The notes beneath the pieces are model-generated. The model saw only the letters and a list, made by a program, of their open reading frames with translations. It was not told the DNA's origin and ran no database searches. A stretch of 64,000 nt of DNA from Orientallactaga sibirica (lineage: Eukaryota; Chordata; Mammalia; Rodentia; Dipodidae). The stretch spans positions 15,033,501 to 15,097,500 of the forward strand of contig JAEOAD010000034.1 in NCBI GenBank assembly GCA_036365145.1, written 5' to 3'. A program made the translations under genes and the position numbers. Of this stretch, positions 10,282 to 21,510 are shown one piece after another. Within the stretch, counting starts at the first letter, position 1; every line of letters begins with the position of its first letter.

Positions 10282-11455
10282 TTCTGCCGCTGGTCTCCAT
10301 AAACTGATGACCATCCATGATGCAAAATGCAATTCATTTTGTCCAACTTTAAAAGTCCCCATTAATATTAGTTTTTTAAATCAATTCCAACACTGTTCAA
10401 ACACCCCCATACTCCAAGGCCTCTTAAAAATGATCCGGTAAATCCAAACACACATAATAACACAGAGTAAATATTCACACTTCAAAAGATGGCATTGGGC
10501 ATAACAAGGAAAGATCAAACCAATGCAAGCTCTAAAACAAACAGGACAGACATCAAATCCAGTAGCTCCAAGTCTTTCATTTGTAACCAGTGATGAAGTC
10601 TCTGGAATTCCAATTCTTCCTCCCCCTCCCAGCTGGGCTGCTCACAGCCCATGGAAGAACCAATCCATCCTGTGCCATAGTCCTGGCATCCCCCCCCCCC
10701 AAAAAAAAATCCTAGGGTCTCCACTGCAACTCCCATGTTTCATCCTCATGACTACTTTGGGCCTCTCAAAACAGGGGCTACAACAACCCTGCCTCACACT
10801 GCCCCATGGCCATTTCCAAAAAACAAACTGCATTACAAATTCAATGACATTTCTTTCTTATATATGTTATGCTCCCATAGTACCATGCAGGCTACCAGTG
10901 TTGTAAATCCAGGGGGAAATAAAGCTGACTTTGAAGGGCAGGACACTCCTTCAGTATTCACACTCCCTACTTTCAAATGATCAACATTCTTTCTGCTGTC
11001 CCAATGCAGACAAGTTGGCCCAATCTCATTGGTGGTAATATTTCAAACAATTGCAGCTGATCTGAGCTGTTGTCTCTAGCCTGAAACTTTCATTTCTTTC
11101 TATACCATGTTGATGTACTCATAGCAGTCTATTTCTTCTTAACACAACTATGCACAAGTTCTCATGACACAGAAGAACACAGCAAGCCTCCACATGTACT
11201 GCTTCTAGCCCAGTCCTAAAAAAGCTCTGTTTTTCCCTCATTAGTCAAGCTGCTGAAGTCTATTGTTCTTTCTGCAGTTAGATTTTTTTCAAAACTCTGA
11301 CACAAATGGTTCATCAAACTCTCCCTCTGCAAGACATCTCTTAGGCTAAGGCTTCAAATTTTTCCACATTCCTCCCACAAATCAGTTCCAAAAGGCCAAA
11401 GGCTACACCATCAGGTTTTTATTAGTAACAACCCCATCCTCTGGTACCAGTTTTT
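10282..11455 (-). mobile_element. MaLR internal region (non-coding)
   Basis: About 1.17 kb between two same-orientation LTRs. On the minus strand it begins with a tggtaccag primer-binding-like sequence and shares blocks such as 'gaatgtggaa' and 'cctaag' in the same order with the internal region at 44317-45482. No gag, pol or env frame exists; MaLR elements lack coding capacity and depend on ERVL proteins. The small frames at 10515-10980 are incidental. Confidence 0.8.
11434..11449 (-). other. Primer-binding-site-like sequence (tRNA-Leu type)
   Basis: On the minus strand, immediately downstream of the 5' LTR, the sequence reads tggtaccagaggatgg. Its first nine bases are complementary to the CCA-terminated 3' end expected of tRNA-Leu, the primer type from which ERVL takes its name. 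Confidence 0.5.
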
Positions 11456-11722
11456 CTGATGTAGTTCTCATTTCTGGGACAAGGCACCTGACCAAAAGCA
11501 GCTGCTGAGAGAAAAGTTTCTATTTTGGCTTACAGTCTTGAGGAAAATAGCAGTAGGAGAGTGAACTGAACTCTAGCAAGGGGGAGCTGGCTATAAAAAT
11601 CTTAAGCTTGATCCCAACAACACATCTCTTCCAGCAAGGCTCTACCTCCAATACTACCAGCAGCTGGAGACTAAACATTCAGAACACGTGAGTTGATGGA
11701 AGACATCTAATACAAACCAGCA
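11456..11722 (-). mobile_element. 5' LTR (LTR-A group) of a MaLR element
   Basis: Same arrangement as 9938-10281 ('caaggcacctgaccaaaagc' to 'atctaatacaaaccagca'), but shorter because part of the middle is lost. The element reads leftwards from here. Confidence 0.8.
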
Positions 11723-13180
11723 TAGAAGGAAAGCAGGCTAGTAAAAGGGAGGGAAGGGCATGATACATTCATTTAGGAAAGACACCGAGGAGAAGTTCCA
11801 AGTGCTGTGCAGGTGGTTGGGACATGACTTTCAGGAAGCAAGAACAGAATTGCCAGAGGTTCTGAGCCTGGAGCATACTTCCAAGCCAGGATTCTGGAGT
11901 TCAGGGGAAGTGGGGGATTAAGGATGGGGAAGAGAAGACACCAGGCAGACTGTGCAAGCCCTTACAGACCATGGCAAAGAGTCTGAGTTTGTTTGAAATG
12001 TCCATAAAAAGATCAGAGGGCTTAGAACACAATGGGCAGCTTATGGGCAGCAGGGAAGATTCAAACTCATTGGGGTACGTTTAGTTACTCTTGGCAGATA
12101 ATGCAGGATTGATGGTGTGAGGAGTGGGGTGTGCATGGAAGGAACTAGAAGAGAAGCACAGGCTCAGTCAACTTGTGTCTTGTACACACTGTGTACTGGC
12201 TGAATGTCAGTTATAGGCGCCTCCAGTCCTTCTGCTGGCATAGACTCCCTCTTCCAATGCAGGACTCTATTTGCTGACTTCAAAAGGTTCTACACATGCA
12301 TCTTTCTCCTCTGACCTCACTCTTCTGTCTGCCCTTTCCCCCCCCCCCCCACCTATAACACTTTTGCCTGCTCCTCATCATAGGAGCTAGAATAGAAGAA
12401 ATAACCTTATGAAGTTGGGCCTTGAACAGTACCATTGAGCTCCCTGGGCTGGGTTTTAGTGAGGGGAAAAGGATAGGCAGATGGAAACTCATGCTGAGGC
12501 TCGTGGGAGATGTCTAGGCATTATGGGTCCTGGAATCACACTACTGAGAAGCTGTCCAGGGCTTTCTTGGACCTCCAGGAAGAAGGCACGGGAAACTGTC
12601 CTGCAGGGGTTTGAGGGGCTTACTGGAATCGCCTTTTTTGGGCTTGCATTAACTGTTTCACTTTACATCCAGAGGTGATGTGTACTGAGTATAACTCACC
12701 ATCTACCTTGGCCTTCCCTCGCCTCAGTTTCCAACATGTGAGGTGACCTCAGAGGGATTTTGTGAGATCTTTCCTGGCTGTGCTCCCTGCTTACCTCATT
12801 CCTTAGTAGTGACCATTTTATATGTGTGACTCATCTTACCCTGTGTCAGTCTCCCTCCCTGAAGTGTAAACAGGTACTTGTACTAAGCATAGTAGGTACT
12901 GTATCCTTGGCGCCAAAGTACCTGCCTGTAGACCCTGCTTGATTAATACACTGAATTATTGTGTGGGTTGACTTAGGAGATAATCATATCTCAAGCAACT
13001 AGAAGTTTGCTGAAGGAGGTGGTGTGATGTGCTTGTTGAGTGAATGAGTGAGCTTGTGAAAAAAAGCGTACCCAGAAACCACAGCCCAAGAGCAACCAGC
13101 AGGGGAAAGCAACTCTTCTTTCAAGTGTCCATGGCTAACAGGGTTCTTACGAAAACTTGCTTTGCACTTTGACCTCCACG
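11723..13180. other. Unique sequence with an old repeat trace
   Basis: The stretch 11790-12060 includes 'gcccttacagaccatggcaa' and 'gagtctgagtttgtttgaaa', which resembles an ancient mammal-wide repeat I cannot name. A C10 run lies at about 12340. The frames at 12280-12678 show no gene signal. Confidence 0.4.
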
Positions 13181-13439
13181 CTCATTGCCACCTGTCCCAC
13201 AGCCATAAACATCTGCTTCTAGTAGGAAGTGTGGGTTTTGGAGAGCCATGAATTGTCCACAAATCCTGTGCTTGTTCACATCCAAGGGGGCACATCCACT
13301 TTACCCAAGGCCTTGCCGTGTCTCCTCGCTCCATGATAACCCTTGACAGAGGCACATGGCCCGCAGCAGTCGGCTCTTCTCTGTGTTTACCAGGCACGTT
13401 TCCAGCCTGTTTCATATGGATTAGGCTGGGCTTGAAGTT

Positions 13440-13700
13440 CTCACATGCTTCTTGGTGCATTTCAGAAGCTCGTGAAATTACATTATAGATTCACTGTATA
13501 AACAGGACACTGAGCACAGCCATTGTCAGCCAGCCCCGCAGTCAAAGCGGTGATCAGAAGGCCGGCCCACGCTGGCGGTGTGCAAACCGCACAGTAAGCT
13601 GGTCGCACATTTGTTTATTTAATCTCCAGCTTCTAAATGCCAATTTGGTAGCAAAAATAACCATTTTGTACACTTTAGTGGGGAGATAATGGGAAGAGGG
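13440..13700. other. Candidate conserved non-coding element, CpG-dense
   Basis: This is repeat-free sequence with a tight CpG cluster at about 13530-13610 ('aaggccggcccacgctggcg', 'tgcaaaccgcacagtaagct') in an otherwise CpG-poor window, next to 'catttgtttatttaatctc'. The CpG retention and lack of repeats suggest constraint. The reading as a regulatory element is inference. Confidence 0.35.
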
Positions 13701-14184
13701 AGGTAAACTGGAAGATATAATGCAGAGACATCCCTTTTCAAATTTGAAGAGAATCAAGGGTGGTAGTCAGCAGACAGAGCCAGCTGTTGACCAGTCTCGG
13801 GCTTCCAGCAAGGTCTTAAGCCCCAGGCTCATGACTGTCTGAATAGGTACAATATTATCCACGTCACCATGTTACAAAGATTAAATGACACATAGTGGAT
13901 GGTCAGCAACGGTTAGATCATGTCCTCAGTGGAGTCTGGTATCAATGAACTTTATTCACACCCTATTCATTGATCACTGTTATTGTCCAGGAACAATTAT
14001 TAGAAAACCCCTTCCCACACCAGCTTCACTGGAAGAAGCTCGACTTTCACAACTAGAGTGCTGGGGTTGAGTTTGTTGTGGGACTTACAAGAAAGCTGCC
14101 TTCTTGAGCCTCAGCCTCCAAATGCGTACTGTGAGGATGCTGCATCTTGTGACATCACTACTGGGATAGAACAGAGATGTAGGT

Positions 14185-14430
14185 ATGGGAAAGTGTGACC
14201 CTCAATGGCGATGATGACCATGTGTACAATCAGCCTCTTCTCAGCATTTAACTCATTTTTCCTCCTAACAACTGCACAGGTAGGTATATTATTAGTGTTA
14301 TGCTCAATTCCTCACGAGGAAATAGGATTACAAAGAGGTTAAGTAACTTGCCCAGAGACATCAAATGGGGGAGAGGCAGAGCCAGAAATCTGGCAGAACC
14401 CAGGCAGTGTGGCTCTATAGTCCTGCATGT
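14185..14430 (-). mobile_element. MIR relic
   Basis: 'aggtaggtatattattagtg', 'aggaaataggattacaaaga', 'ggttaagtaacttgcccaga' and 'gaggcagagccagaaatctg' are the reverse-strand MIR core in correct order. This is one of the best-preserved MIRs here. Confidence 0.85.
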
Positions 14431-14717
14431 GACCATGAACTTGCCCATGCTGCCCAATGATAGGACCCATCCTAACTGCTGCGACTTATCTGGTGCCTTC
14501 TCTGGGCTGGATTTTACTCTATAGTACCCATCTATGCTATCTTGAGTATCCATGGCTTTATGCATGCTGGCTTCCAGTTGATTCTTTTAAAAATTATTTT
14601 ACTTGACAAATGGAAATTATGTATGTTTAATGCATACACTATATCTATATTTTTCAGGGCCTTGTGCAAGCTGGCAGGCACTCTGACACTGAGCTGTATG
14701 CCTAAGCCATAACGTGA

Positions 14718-14936
14718 ATTTTTAAATTTATTTTCAAGCAGAGAGAAATACAGAGAGAGAGAGAGGGATGGAGGAGAGACAGAGAGAGAATGGATGTGCA
14801 AGGGTCTCTAGCCTCTGAAAACAAATTCTAGATGCATGCACCACTTTGTGCATCTGGCTTTATGTGGGTATTGAAGAAACTGAACCCGGATCCTTAGGCT
14901 TTGCAGCGTCTTAACTGCTGAGCCATCTCTCCAGCC
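14718..14936 (-). mobile_element. DIP-type SINE
   Basis: A GA-rich block is followed by 'atgcatgcaccactttgtgc' and the head 'gctgagccatctctccagcc'. It lies head-to-head with the plus-strand DIP that starts at 14962. Confidence 0.92.
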
Positions 14937-14961
14937 ATGATATTTTAAAATATGCATATAG

Positions 14962-15161
14962 GGGCTGAAGAGATGGCTCAATGGTTAAGATGCTTGATAC
15001 AAGGCCTAATGACCCAAGTCCAGTTCCCCAGTACCCATGTAGAGCCAGATGCACAAAGCAGCACATGCATCTGGAGTCCATTTGCAACAGCTGGAGGCCC
15101 TGATGCACCCATTCTCTTTGTCTCTCTTCCCTCTCTCTCTGCTTGTAAATAAATAAACTAG
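14962..15161 (+). mobile_element. DIP-type SINE
   Basis: 'gggctgaagagatggctcaa' (A-box region), 'cagttccccagtacccatgt', 'agccagatgcacaaagcagc', then a TC-rich tail and 'aaataaataaa'. Short target duplications tgcatatag lie at 14953-14961 and 15166-15174. Confidence 0.92.
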
Positions 15162-15169
15162 AATGTGCA

Positions 15170-15450
15170 TATAGTGTGGAATGACTAAGCTGAGTTACTT
15201 AACTCATGTATTGCCATTCATTCTAATTTTTCTTGTGTTAAAAGACTCAAAACTCTCTCTTCTAGTAAGTGTCAAGAATGCATAGTTTCACCACCATGTT
15301 GCAGAATTGATGTCTGGAATTTATTCCTCCTATATGATACTTCGTGTACTTTAACCAATGTCTTCCCAGCCCAGACTTCCCCAGTCCCATACCTTGATAA
15401 CCATCACTCTGGTCTCTGCTTTTGTGAATCCCACTTTTTAAATGTTCTAG
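15170..15450. other. Unique non-coding sequence
   Basis: Nothing recognised. Confidence 0.5.
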
Positions 15451-15860
15451 GGGCTAGGGAGATGTTAAGTGTGCTTGCTGCACAAGCATGAGGGCCAGAC
15501 AGGGCCTGAGACACTCCTCACTCCCTTTGATTCCCCAGCACCCATGTAAAAAACTACATGCGGCCATGGCCATGCATGACTGTACCTTGGATCTATGTCG
15601 GTGGTGTGAAGGAGACTTAAGAATTTCTGGGGCCTGCTGGCCAGAACAAACAAACAAAAAACTTCAATGAAAACAGTTGTTTGGTGTTGAGAGAGAGCTT
15701 CATCTCAAGGAAAGAGGTGGATGAGTAAAAAGAGATCATGCAATATTCTTCTCTGGCCCCTATTTGTGTGCATATAAGGTATGCACATCTGCACACACAT
15801 ATGCATGCACTACACACACATCACATCACTCACCACACATACTCTACACACACTAAAGAA
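15451..15860 (+). mobile_element. ID-B1 composite (B4-like) SINE, diverged
   Basis: Head 'gggctagggagatgttaagt', 'gattccccagcacccatgta', a B1-like middle ending 'agcttcatctcaaggaaaga', then 'cttctctggcccctatttgt' and CA-rich tail sequence. Confidence 0.65.
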
Positions 15861-16481
15861 ATTCCACATGTAAGTGAACTTATGTAGTATTTGTCTTTCT
15901 CTCCCTGAGACATGGTTCTTAACCTCCTGGTTGGTTCTTGGTGGTAACAGTAGAAATTCACTCAGATGAGTGGAAGCAGAAAAGTGCTTTTATCAGGAAG
16001 GTATTGGGAAGCTTGTGAAATTGTTTAAAATGTTGGCGAGCCAAGAGCAAGAGCCATGGAAGCAAGCACAGCCTACATCCAACAACTCCTGGACACCTGC
16101 TGCCTCACAGGGCATTACTGTTGCCAGACCCTGTTGCATGCTCAGGTGTTACTCATGCTTGCTAGCTGCCCCTTTGCCCTGCAGGGTCCTGGGCCGAAAG
16201 TCTGGCTTTTCTCAGGCCTTATGGCTCATACTTATCTCTGTGTACATTTGGGATTGGATCTCAGAGTAAGAGGAGGGGTTGTGTCTTTTTTTTAAATTTG
16301 AATTTCTCCCAATCCAAAGGATGTTGGGGAATTCTGAGCCCCAAGTGACAGAAGACAGAAGGCGTTATCCCAACCAGCAGACATGGAGCTCAAATGCTTC
16401 TCCCAAAGTCCCCAGCTGACAAAGAGGATCAGTACTGGCTGCTTATCCCTGCTCCTTTTAGGATCCCAGGCTTCTACCTTT
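15861..16481. other. Unrecognised sequence, possibly an old LTR
   Basis: Open frames at 15970-16295 overlap in two phases with no domain. Sequence such as 'cagcctacatccaacaactc' is not attributable to a family that I know. No coding evidence. Confidence 0.35.
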
Positions 16482-16945
16482 AAAAGTTGTAAAAATTAGT
16501 TACATATCGACAAGTTTTGTGCATATATTTGTTATTCCTTTGATCATACTCACTTCCCATTGCTTTCTCTTGTTCTCCTTCCTACCTGCTGAACCCTTCT
16601 TCCCAACTACTCTGTCTTGTACCTTGATGTCTTTTTTTTTGTGTGTGTGATCAACTGAGTTTAATCAGAGCTGCTTTCATGAGCGTGGCTGGAGGTTACT
16701 TACCAGAGCATGGGCAAGTTACTGCAACTTACCAGTAGCTACACCACTGAAGAAAATGTCTCCCCCTCCCCAAGCAACCATTTACTGCTAAAAATCTCCC
16801 CAGCCTCATGAGTTGTCCATAATAGAATGTTTGTTGATGGGCCCAGTCTTCTTATGCAGGTAACCACAGCTGCTGTGAGGTCATGAACGGAATGAACATG
16901 CTATGTCCAGAAGACAGTGTTCCAATGGGTGCCTCTTGAGAACAA
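16482..16945 (-). mobile_element. L1 3' end fragment
   Basis: Minus-strand rodent L1 3' region: 'gatcaactgagtttaatcag', 'agctacaccactgaagaaaa', 'gataaccacagctgctgtg'-like sequence near 16860, and 'gctatgtccagaagacagtg'. It is 5'-truncated, as is usual for L1, and no ORF remains. Confidence 0.75.
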
Positions 16946-17535
16946 AATGGAATATGATATAATTATTCTAATCTTTCTCAATTTTGAATCATTAAAATCC
17001 AATCATTTCTTTAAATAATTGTATCCTCTAATCTTGCCTTTCTATATCAAGATCCTTAGCCAGTGGAAATAAAGATGACAATGCAGACATATTTGGAAGG
17101 ATGCTCCCAATACAGACTTATACAGACAGTTTTGTCCACTGTATTGGGATGCTGGACACAACTCAGGCTCCAACATCAGGGCATGATGAAGAGAGGCGTC
17201 TTTATGATGGAATATTGTGTACTCATTAAAGCTAATGGTTTCCAAAGTCTTGAGAAAGTTAGTAGGTAAAACTAAAGCCAAATAAAAGAGAATTGAATAT
17301 AGGTTATGACCTAAGTTCAAGGGAAATATTTTGCATATGCCATAAAGAATACTCTTGACTACCCCCACAATGCATGACCCACATTCCCATTGATGAGAGT
17401 CCCTGTGGAGGGGAAGGACAGAGAGGAGGATAATGGAGTCACCAATATGAATGTAAAATTAGAATAATATAAACAAAAAATAAATTATAAACATAAAAAA
17501 ATAAAAAATAAAAAAATTCCATATTGTTAAAAAAA
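16946..17535. other. Unassigned, possibly further L1-derived
   Basis: Ends in an A-rich stretch (17460-17540) like a retroposon tail. The overlapping frames at 17042-17368 on both strands carry no known domain. Confidence 0.35.
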
Positions 17536-17539
17536 AAAA

Positions 17540-18122
17540 AAGAATATGGTTAACTTTTGTACACGTTATTTCTGGTTGGAAGGATTCTGATGACTGTTAG
17601 TTTCTTTATCTTTTTGTCTGGGTTTTCTGTACTGAAAATGTGTTTGTATTATAAACAGACAAGGAGTACAAGAAAATAAAATTAGAGGATAGAAAATGGT
17701 GCAGCTTCATGGTGAAATTGGCACTACTATATTCCATTGGCATGGTATAAATTGATATAATATTTTGGGGGGAAATTCACAGTAATAGAGGACTGTTTCC
17801 ATCCATTGGTTTATGCCTCAATGGTTTATGCCCTTTGACTCCAAACACTGACTTCTGGGAATCTCTCTTTTATTCTAGTGATATTATTCATTAGATGCCA
17901 AGAACGACGCACATATATGATGAATGCTCATTACAGCGTCATCCATAATAACAAACACTGTATAAAAGCTAAATGTCCAACAATTGGTGAACAGTTTTCT
18001 AAATTATGGTACATCAACATGAAGGGGTATGATGTTTCCATTAAAATGATAATTATGAAGAGCAGCAACACAGGATACATTTATGATAGGATGCAAAGCA
18101 AAAAAAAAAAAAAAAAAAAAAG
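17540..18122 (+). mobile_element. Ancient L1 (L1M-type) 3' end
   Basis: 'aaatgtccaacaattggtga', 'taaattatggtacatcaaca', 'attaaaatgataattatgaa' and a terminal A run at about 18101-18121 match the 3' end of old mammalian L1 elements in plus orientation. The frame at 17878-18147 is a by-product. Confidence 0.65.
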
Positions 18123-19788
18123 CAGGGCACCAAGGCTTCAACAATAAAACACATGTCCCAGCTTAGTATAGATGCTCAGTACATGAGAGAGAGAGAGTAA
18201 TGATTGAGGCGGAGTAAAGAAGATCTGAGACATTATTGTTATTTAGTTTGACAAGTCTTTATTTAAATGATGCTGACACTGTCTTCTTACTACAACTTGG
18301 GTTTCTCAAAGCAAAGGTCTTTGGGGTATTGTTTTAGGCAAGCAGGTGGAGTGCTGGGTGCATGCTACAGAATTAAAATAACTGAGTAGAAGAATCCAAG
18401 TGGGTGTGGTTGGGGCTTTGCAACCATCTGCATGCCAGGAGCCTGCAGTTCCCTTCTGGAGGGTGGAGGAGGAGACTTCCTCCCTGGGAGTCTCCCACCT
18501 TTGATGCTCTTCATATCCGTGGTGACTATGGAGCCCTCACTGTTGGATCCACTGCTGGGTTTGATCCCATCATGGGTGTCATTTTGAGGAAGTTAGTACA
18601 TAAATGAAATGATTCCTGTAAGGCTAACATCCAGAAAGCAGTAAATCAAAGATCTGATGTTTTCCCCTATCTTGAATTTGTTTATCTTTGAATTTGTTTT
18701 TCGTTTTGAATTTGTCTTTCGTTTAGCCTAAAAGTCCCATCTCAGTCTGGTCCTGGCTCACACCTTTCTTCTTTCCATCTCTCTGGAGACTTTAGAGCCA
18801 GCTGAGTTAACAGTTGCCCTTGACCTCATAGAGCTACACAGGTCCATGCATCAGCAGGAGAATGCTCATTGTCTGGGGATGGAGACAAAGAGGATGCAGG
18901 AGGTTGGCCTTTACATATGAAATTAAAAATGATAGGTCAGAAAAGCATTGCTGAGACTATTTCTTTATGATGTTCATTTTTCCCTAATAAAATGGGACAG
19001 TCTGGGAAATGAACTCTTATACTAAGCAAGGGTACTGTCTCCTAAATCTTAGTTTCTTTTTTATTTTCGTTAGTAGTAATCTCTAATGCTGTTTATGCTG
19101 ACTGGTTACATATTTCCTGACATATTACATGCTACAAAGATGAGAGATACAATGTCTTGCCTCCTAGCAGTTCACCCAAAAAGTGCCCTACAGCATATCT
19201 ACACCTAGTGGGAAGCAGGGGAGAATAGACTTATGTGAATCAGGAATCTCCTAGCATGCCTGAAAATGTCTGTGGGGTCCGTAGAGTGAAGTAATGGCTT
19301 CCAAAAGAAAGGGAGATGCAGGAAAGGAAGGCAGAAGGTAGCTGGTTTGGTACAGGAGCACACTTACCACAGTAATGAGTGCTGTGGGTAGTTCTCCAGC
19401 AGGTGATGACCTTTGGTGATGTGTAATCTACATTTATCAGAGGCCACCTCACTCCAGGGTGGGAGATCCCTGCATAGGGAATAGACAGGACCTGCTTAGG
19501 ATGACTTACTGTATGACCTTGAATGGGCCATAGATGTTTAAGCCCTTGATGGAATGAGGTCTTTGAAGGGTAGTTGACTTAACCCCGTCTCATGATGAGC
19601 CTGAAAATGCCTTCACCCTGCTCAGGGAGGATGTCAGGAGAGGAACAGCTAGTATGATGGCTACTCTTGACGAAGGACCTGTGACCTGCCATCCAATCAG
19701 TTCAAACATCACAGCAATGCCACAAGGTCAATCAAGGTCAGTGCCATTACCCCAGGTCTCAGGATGTTCCTATGAGAATATGAGACCC
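18123..19788. other. Long stretch without recognised repeats or genes
   Basis: About 1.7 kb with no clear repeat family and no coding signal. The frame at 18404-18607 is the only one of note; it lacks a domain that I know. Weak MIR-like text appears near 18960-19015 and 19500-19530. Confidence 0.4.
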
Positions 19789-19884
19789 AAAAAGAGAGGG
19801 AGGAAAGAAGAAAGAGGGAGAAGGAAGGAGGAACAAAGGGAAGAAGAGGGTGAGGGAGAGAGGGGGAGGGGGAGAGGGAGAGAG
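19789..19884 (+). repeat. Polypurine tract
   Basis: A 96-bp run of A and G with only two pyrimidines (C at 19834, T at 19851). It is irregular, not a simple repeat, and has mirror-like G/A blocks such as 'gagagggggagggggagagg'. Confidence 0.9.
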
Positions 19885-20406
19885 CCTTTTGTCTAAAAGT
19901 TCTGTATAGCATAAGCAAGAGTGAGAGGAAAAGGGAGAGTGCAAGATGCCCAAGCGTCCTTCCATACAAGAATAGGACCTAGGTGGGATCACCAGTAGGA
20001 GGGAGAACTGTGTTCACAGGTTTGGCTTTAGTACACAGTGGCCCACCCCACTCAACAAGCATGGCCCTACCACACCCAGGAACTGGACTACTCCATACAC
20101 CAGAAATGAAGCTCCTCATTTATCAGCTCTGAGCCACGTGTGGTTACCATCAAGATGAGGTCAACAGGGAGATGGGATTTTCAGATAAAGTTTTTGTTTA
20201 GATGTATTTGTGTTCTTAGAATATTGAAAGGAAAAGGCAAAAGACTTTTGAGGCATTTTAAAGTTGACCACTGCTATGGGATGATACTTAGAGATGGATG
20301 ATTCTGCAGAGTTTTGGTCTCAGTGCTTTGGAGAAAATAATTGTCAACCCATGGGTTTGCCTGACAGTTCTTTGTCTTTCTTTCCTTTTTTGCATGTGTA
20401 TGTATG

Positions 20407-20407
<1 letters not shown>

Positions 20408-20442
<35 letters not shown>
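20408..20442 (+). repeat. (TG)n microsatellite
   Basis: About 17 TG units, in the tail part of the composite SINE. Confidence 0.95.
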
Positions 20443-20443
<1 letters not shown>

Positions 20444-20499
20444 CATACGTATGTGGGCATACATGTATTCATGTGAAGACCAGAAATTACTCTCTACAT

Positions 20500-20732
20500 T
20501 ATTATTATTATTATTTGAGAGAGGTTGAGAGAGAAAGAAGCGGATAGAAAGAGAGCAAGACAGAGAGAAAGAGAGAGAGAATGGGTGCACCAGGGCCTCA
20601 AGCCACTGCAAATGAACTCCAGACACATGCACCACCTTGTACTTCTGGCTTTATGTGGGTACTGGGGAATCAAACTTGGGTCCTTACATTTTGCAGGCAA
20701 GCACCTTGACCATTAAGCCATCTCTCCAGCCC
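20500..20732 (-). mobile_element. DIP-type SINE
   Basis: 'aagccactgcaaatgaactc', 'atgcaccaccttgtacttct', 'taagccatctctccagccc'. First of two same-orientation DIPs inside a composite SINE. Confidence 0.95.
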
Positions 20733-20737
20733 TACCT

Positions 20738-20779
20738 TTTTTATTTTTTAAAAAAAATATTTGTAATTATTTATTTGCA

Positions 20780-20815
<36 letters not shown>

Positions 20816-20976
20816 AGAGACAGAATGGGCATGTCAGGGCCTCCAGCCATTGCAAACAAGCTCCGGATGCATATGCCACTTTGTGCCTGTGGCTTTATGT
20901 GGGGACTGGGGAATCAAACCCGAGTCATTAGGCTTTGTAGGCAAGCACCTTAAGTGCTGAACCATCTCTCCAGCCC
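20738..20976 (-). mobile_element. DIP-type SINE
   Basis: (GA)n block, 'cagccattgcaaacaagctc', 'ggggaatcaaacccgagtca', 'gaaccatctctccagccc'. Tandem neighbour of the DIP at 20500-20732. Confidence 0.95.
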
Positions 20977-21183
20977 CTCCATCTTATTTTTTTGAAACAG
21001 GGTTTGTCACTGAATCTGGAACTCACCAGTTTAGCTAGACTGGCTAGCCAACATGCCCCAGGGTTCCTTCTGTCTCCACTCTCGAGCACGGGGATTACAG
21101 GCAAGTACCACCATGACCAGCATTTTGCACAGTTACTGAAGATCTGAGCTCAGGTTCTCATGCTCAGTCATCTCTTCAGTTTC

Positions 21184-21510
21184 TCGCTAACATTTCTTGA
21201 GTGACTTTTCCAGGCTATTTCCCTTCATGCCCCCTACACCCCCCTCATTTGGCCAAAGTTGGACTCTAGCTCTACCTCACATGGAGTCCTAGGATGACAG
21301 ATTCCAAGATATGGTCTCTGACTTTAGGAAGCTACCAGAGACTGAGTTTTTGTGTCCGTGCTTGGCTCTCTGACCTCAGACAATGTCCTCCCTTCTTTGG
21401 GTGGGCCTCCTCATTTCTAGCCAGGACACTGGGATGGCTGAGCCTGGGAGTTCCCACCAGCCCCATATCTCAGAGCTGAATCTCCCTCTCAGACAGGCTG
21501 TCTGCTTTTC
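21184..21510. other. Unique non-coding sequence
   Basis: Nothing recognised. Confidence 0.5.

Larger units (their letters stand above)
20388..21183 (-). mobile_element. ID-B1 composite SINE split by two DIP SINEs
   Basis: The left piece (20388-20499) holds a (TG)n array and 'catgtgaagaccagaaatta'. The right piece (20978-21183) holds the B1-like part 'gggattacaggcaagtacca' and the ID-like end 'gctcagtcatctcttcag'. Together they make one minus-strand composite of the usual layout, with two DIPs inserted between. Confidence 0.7.

Noticed and set aside
10515..10980. Several frames of 63-127 codons
   Set aside because: They fall in the non-coding internal region of a MaLR element.
14962..15035. 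tRNA gene-like head with A- and B-box
   Set aside because: It is the tRNA-derived head of a DIP SINE, not a functional tRNA gene. The same applies to all other DIP heads.
18404..18607. 67-codon frame with a globular-looking sequence
   Set aside because: No homology that I recognise and no exon signals around it.
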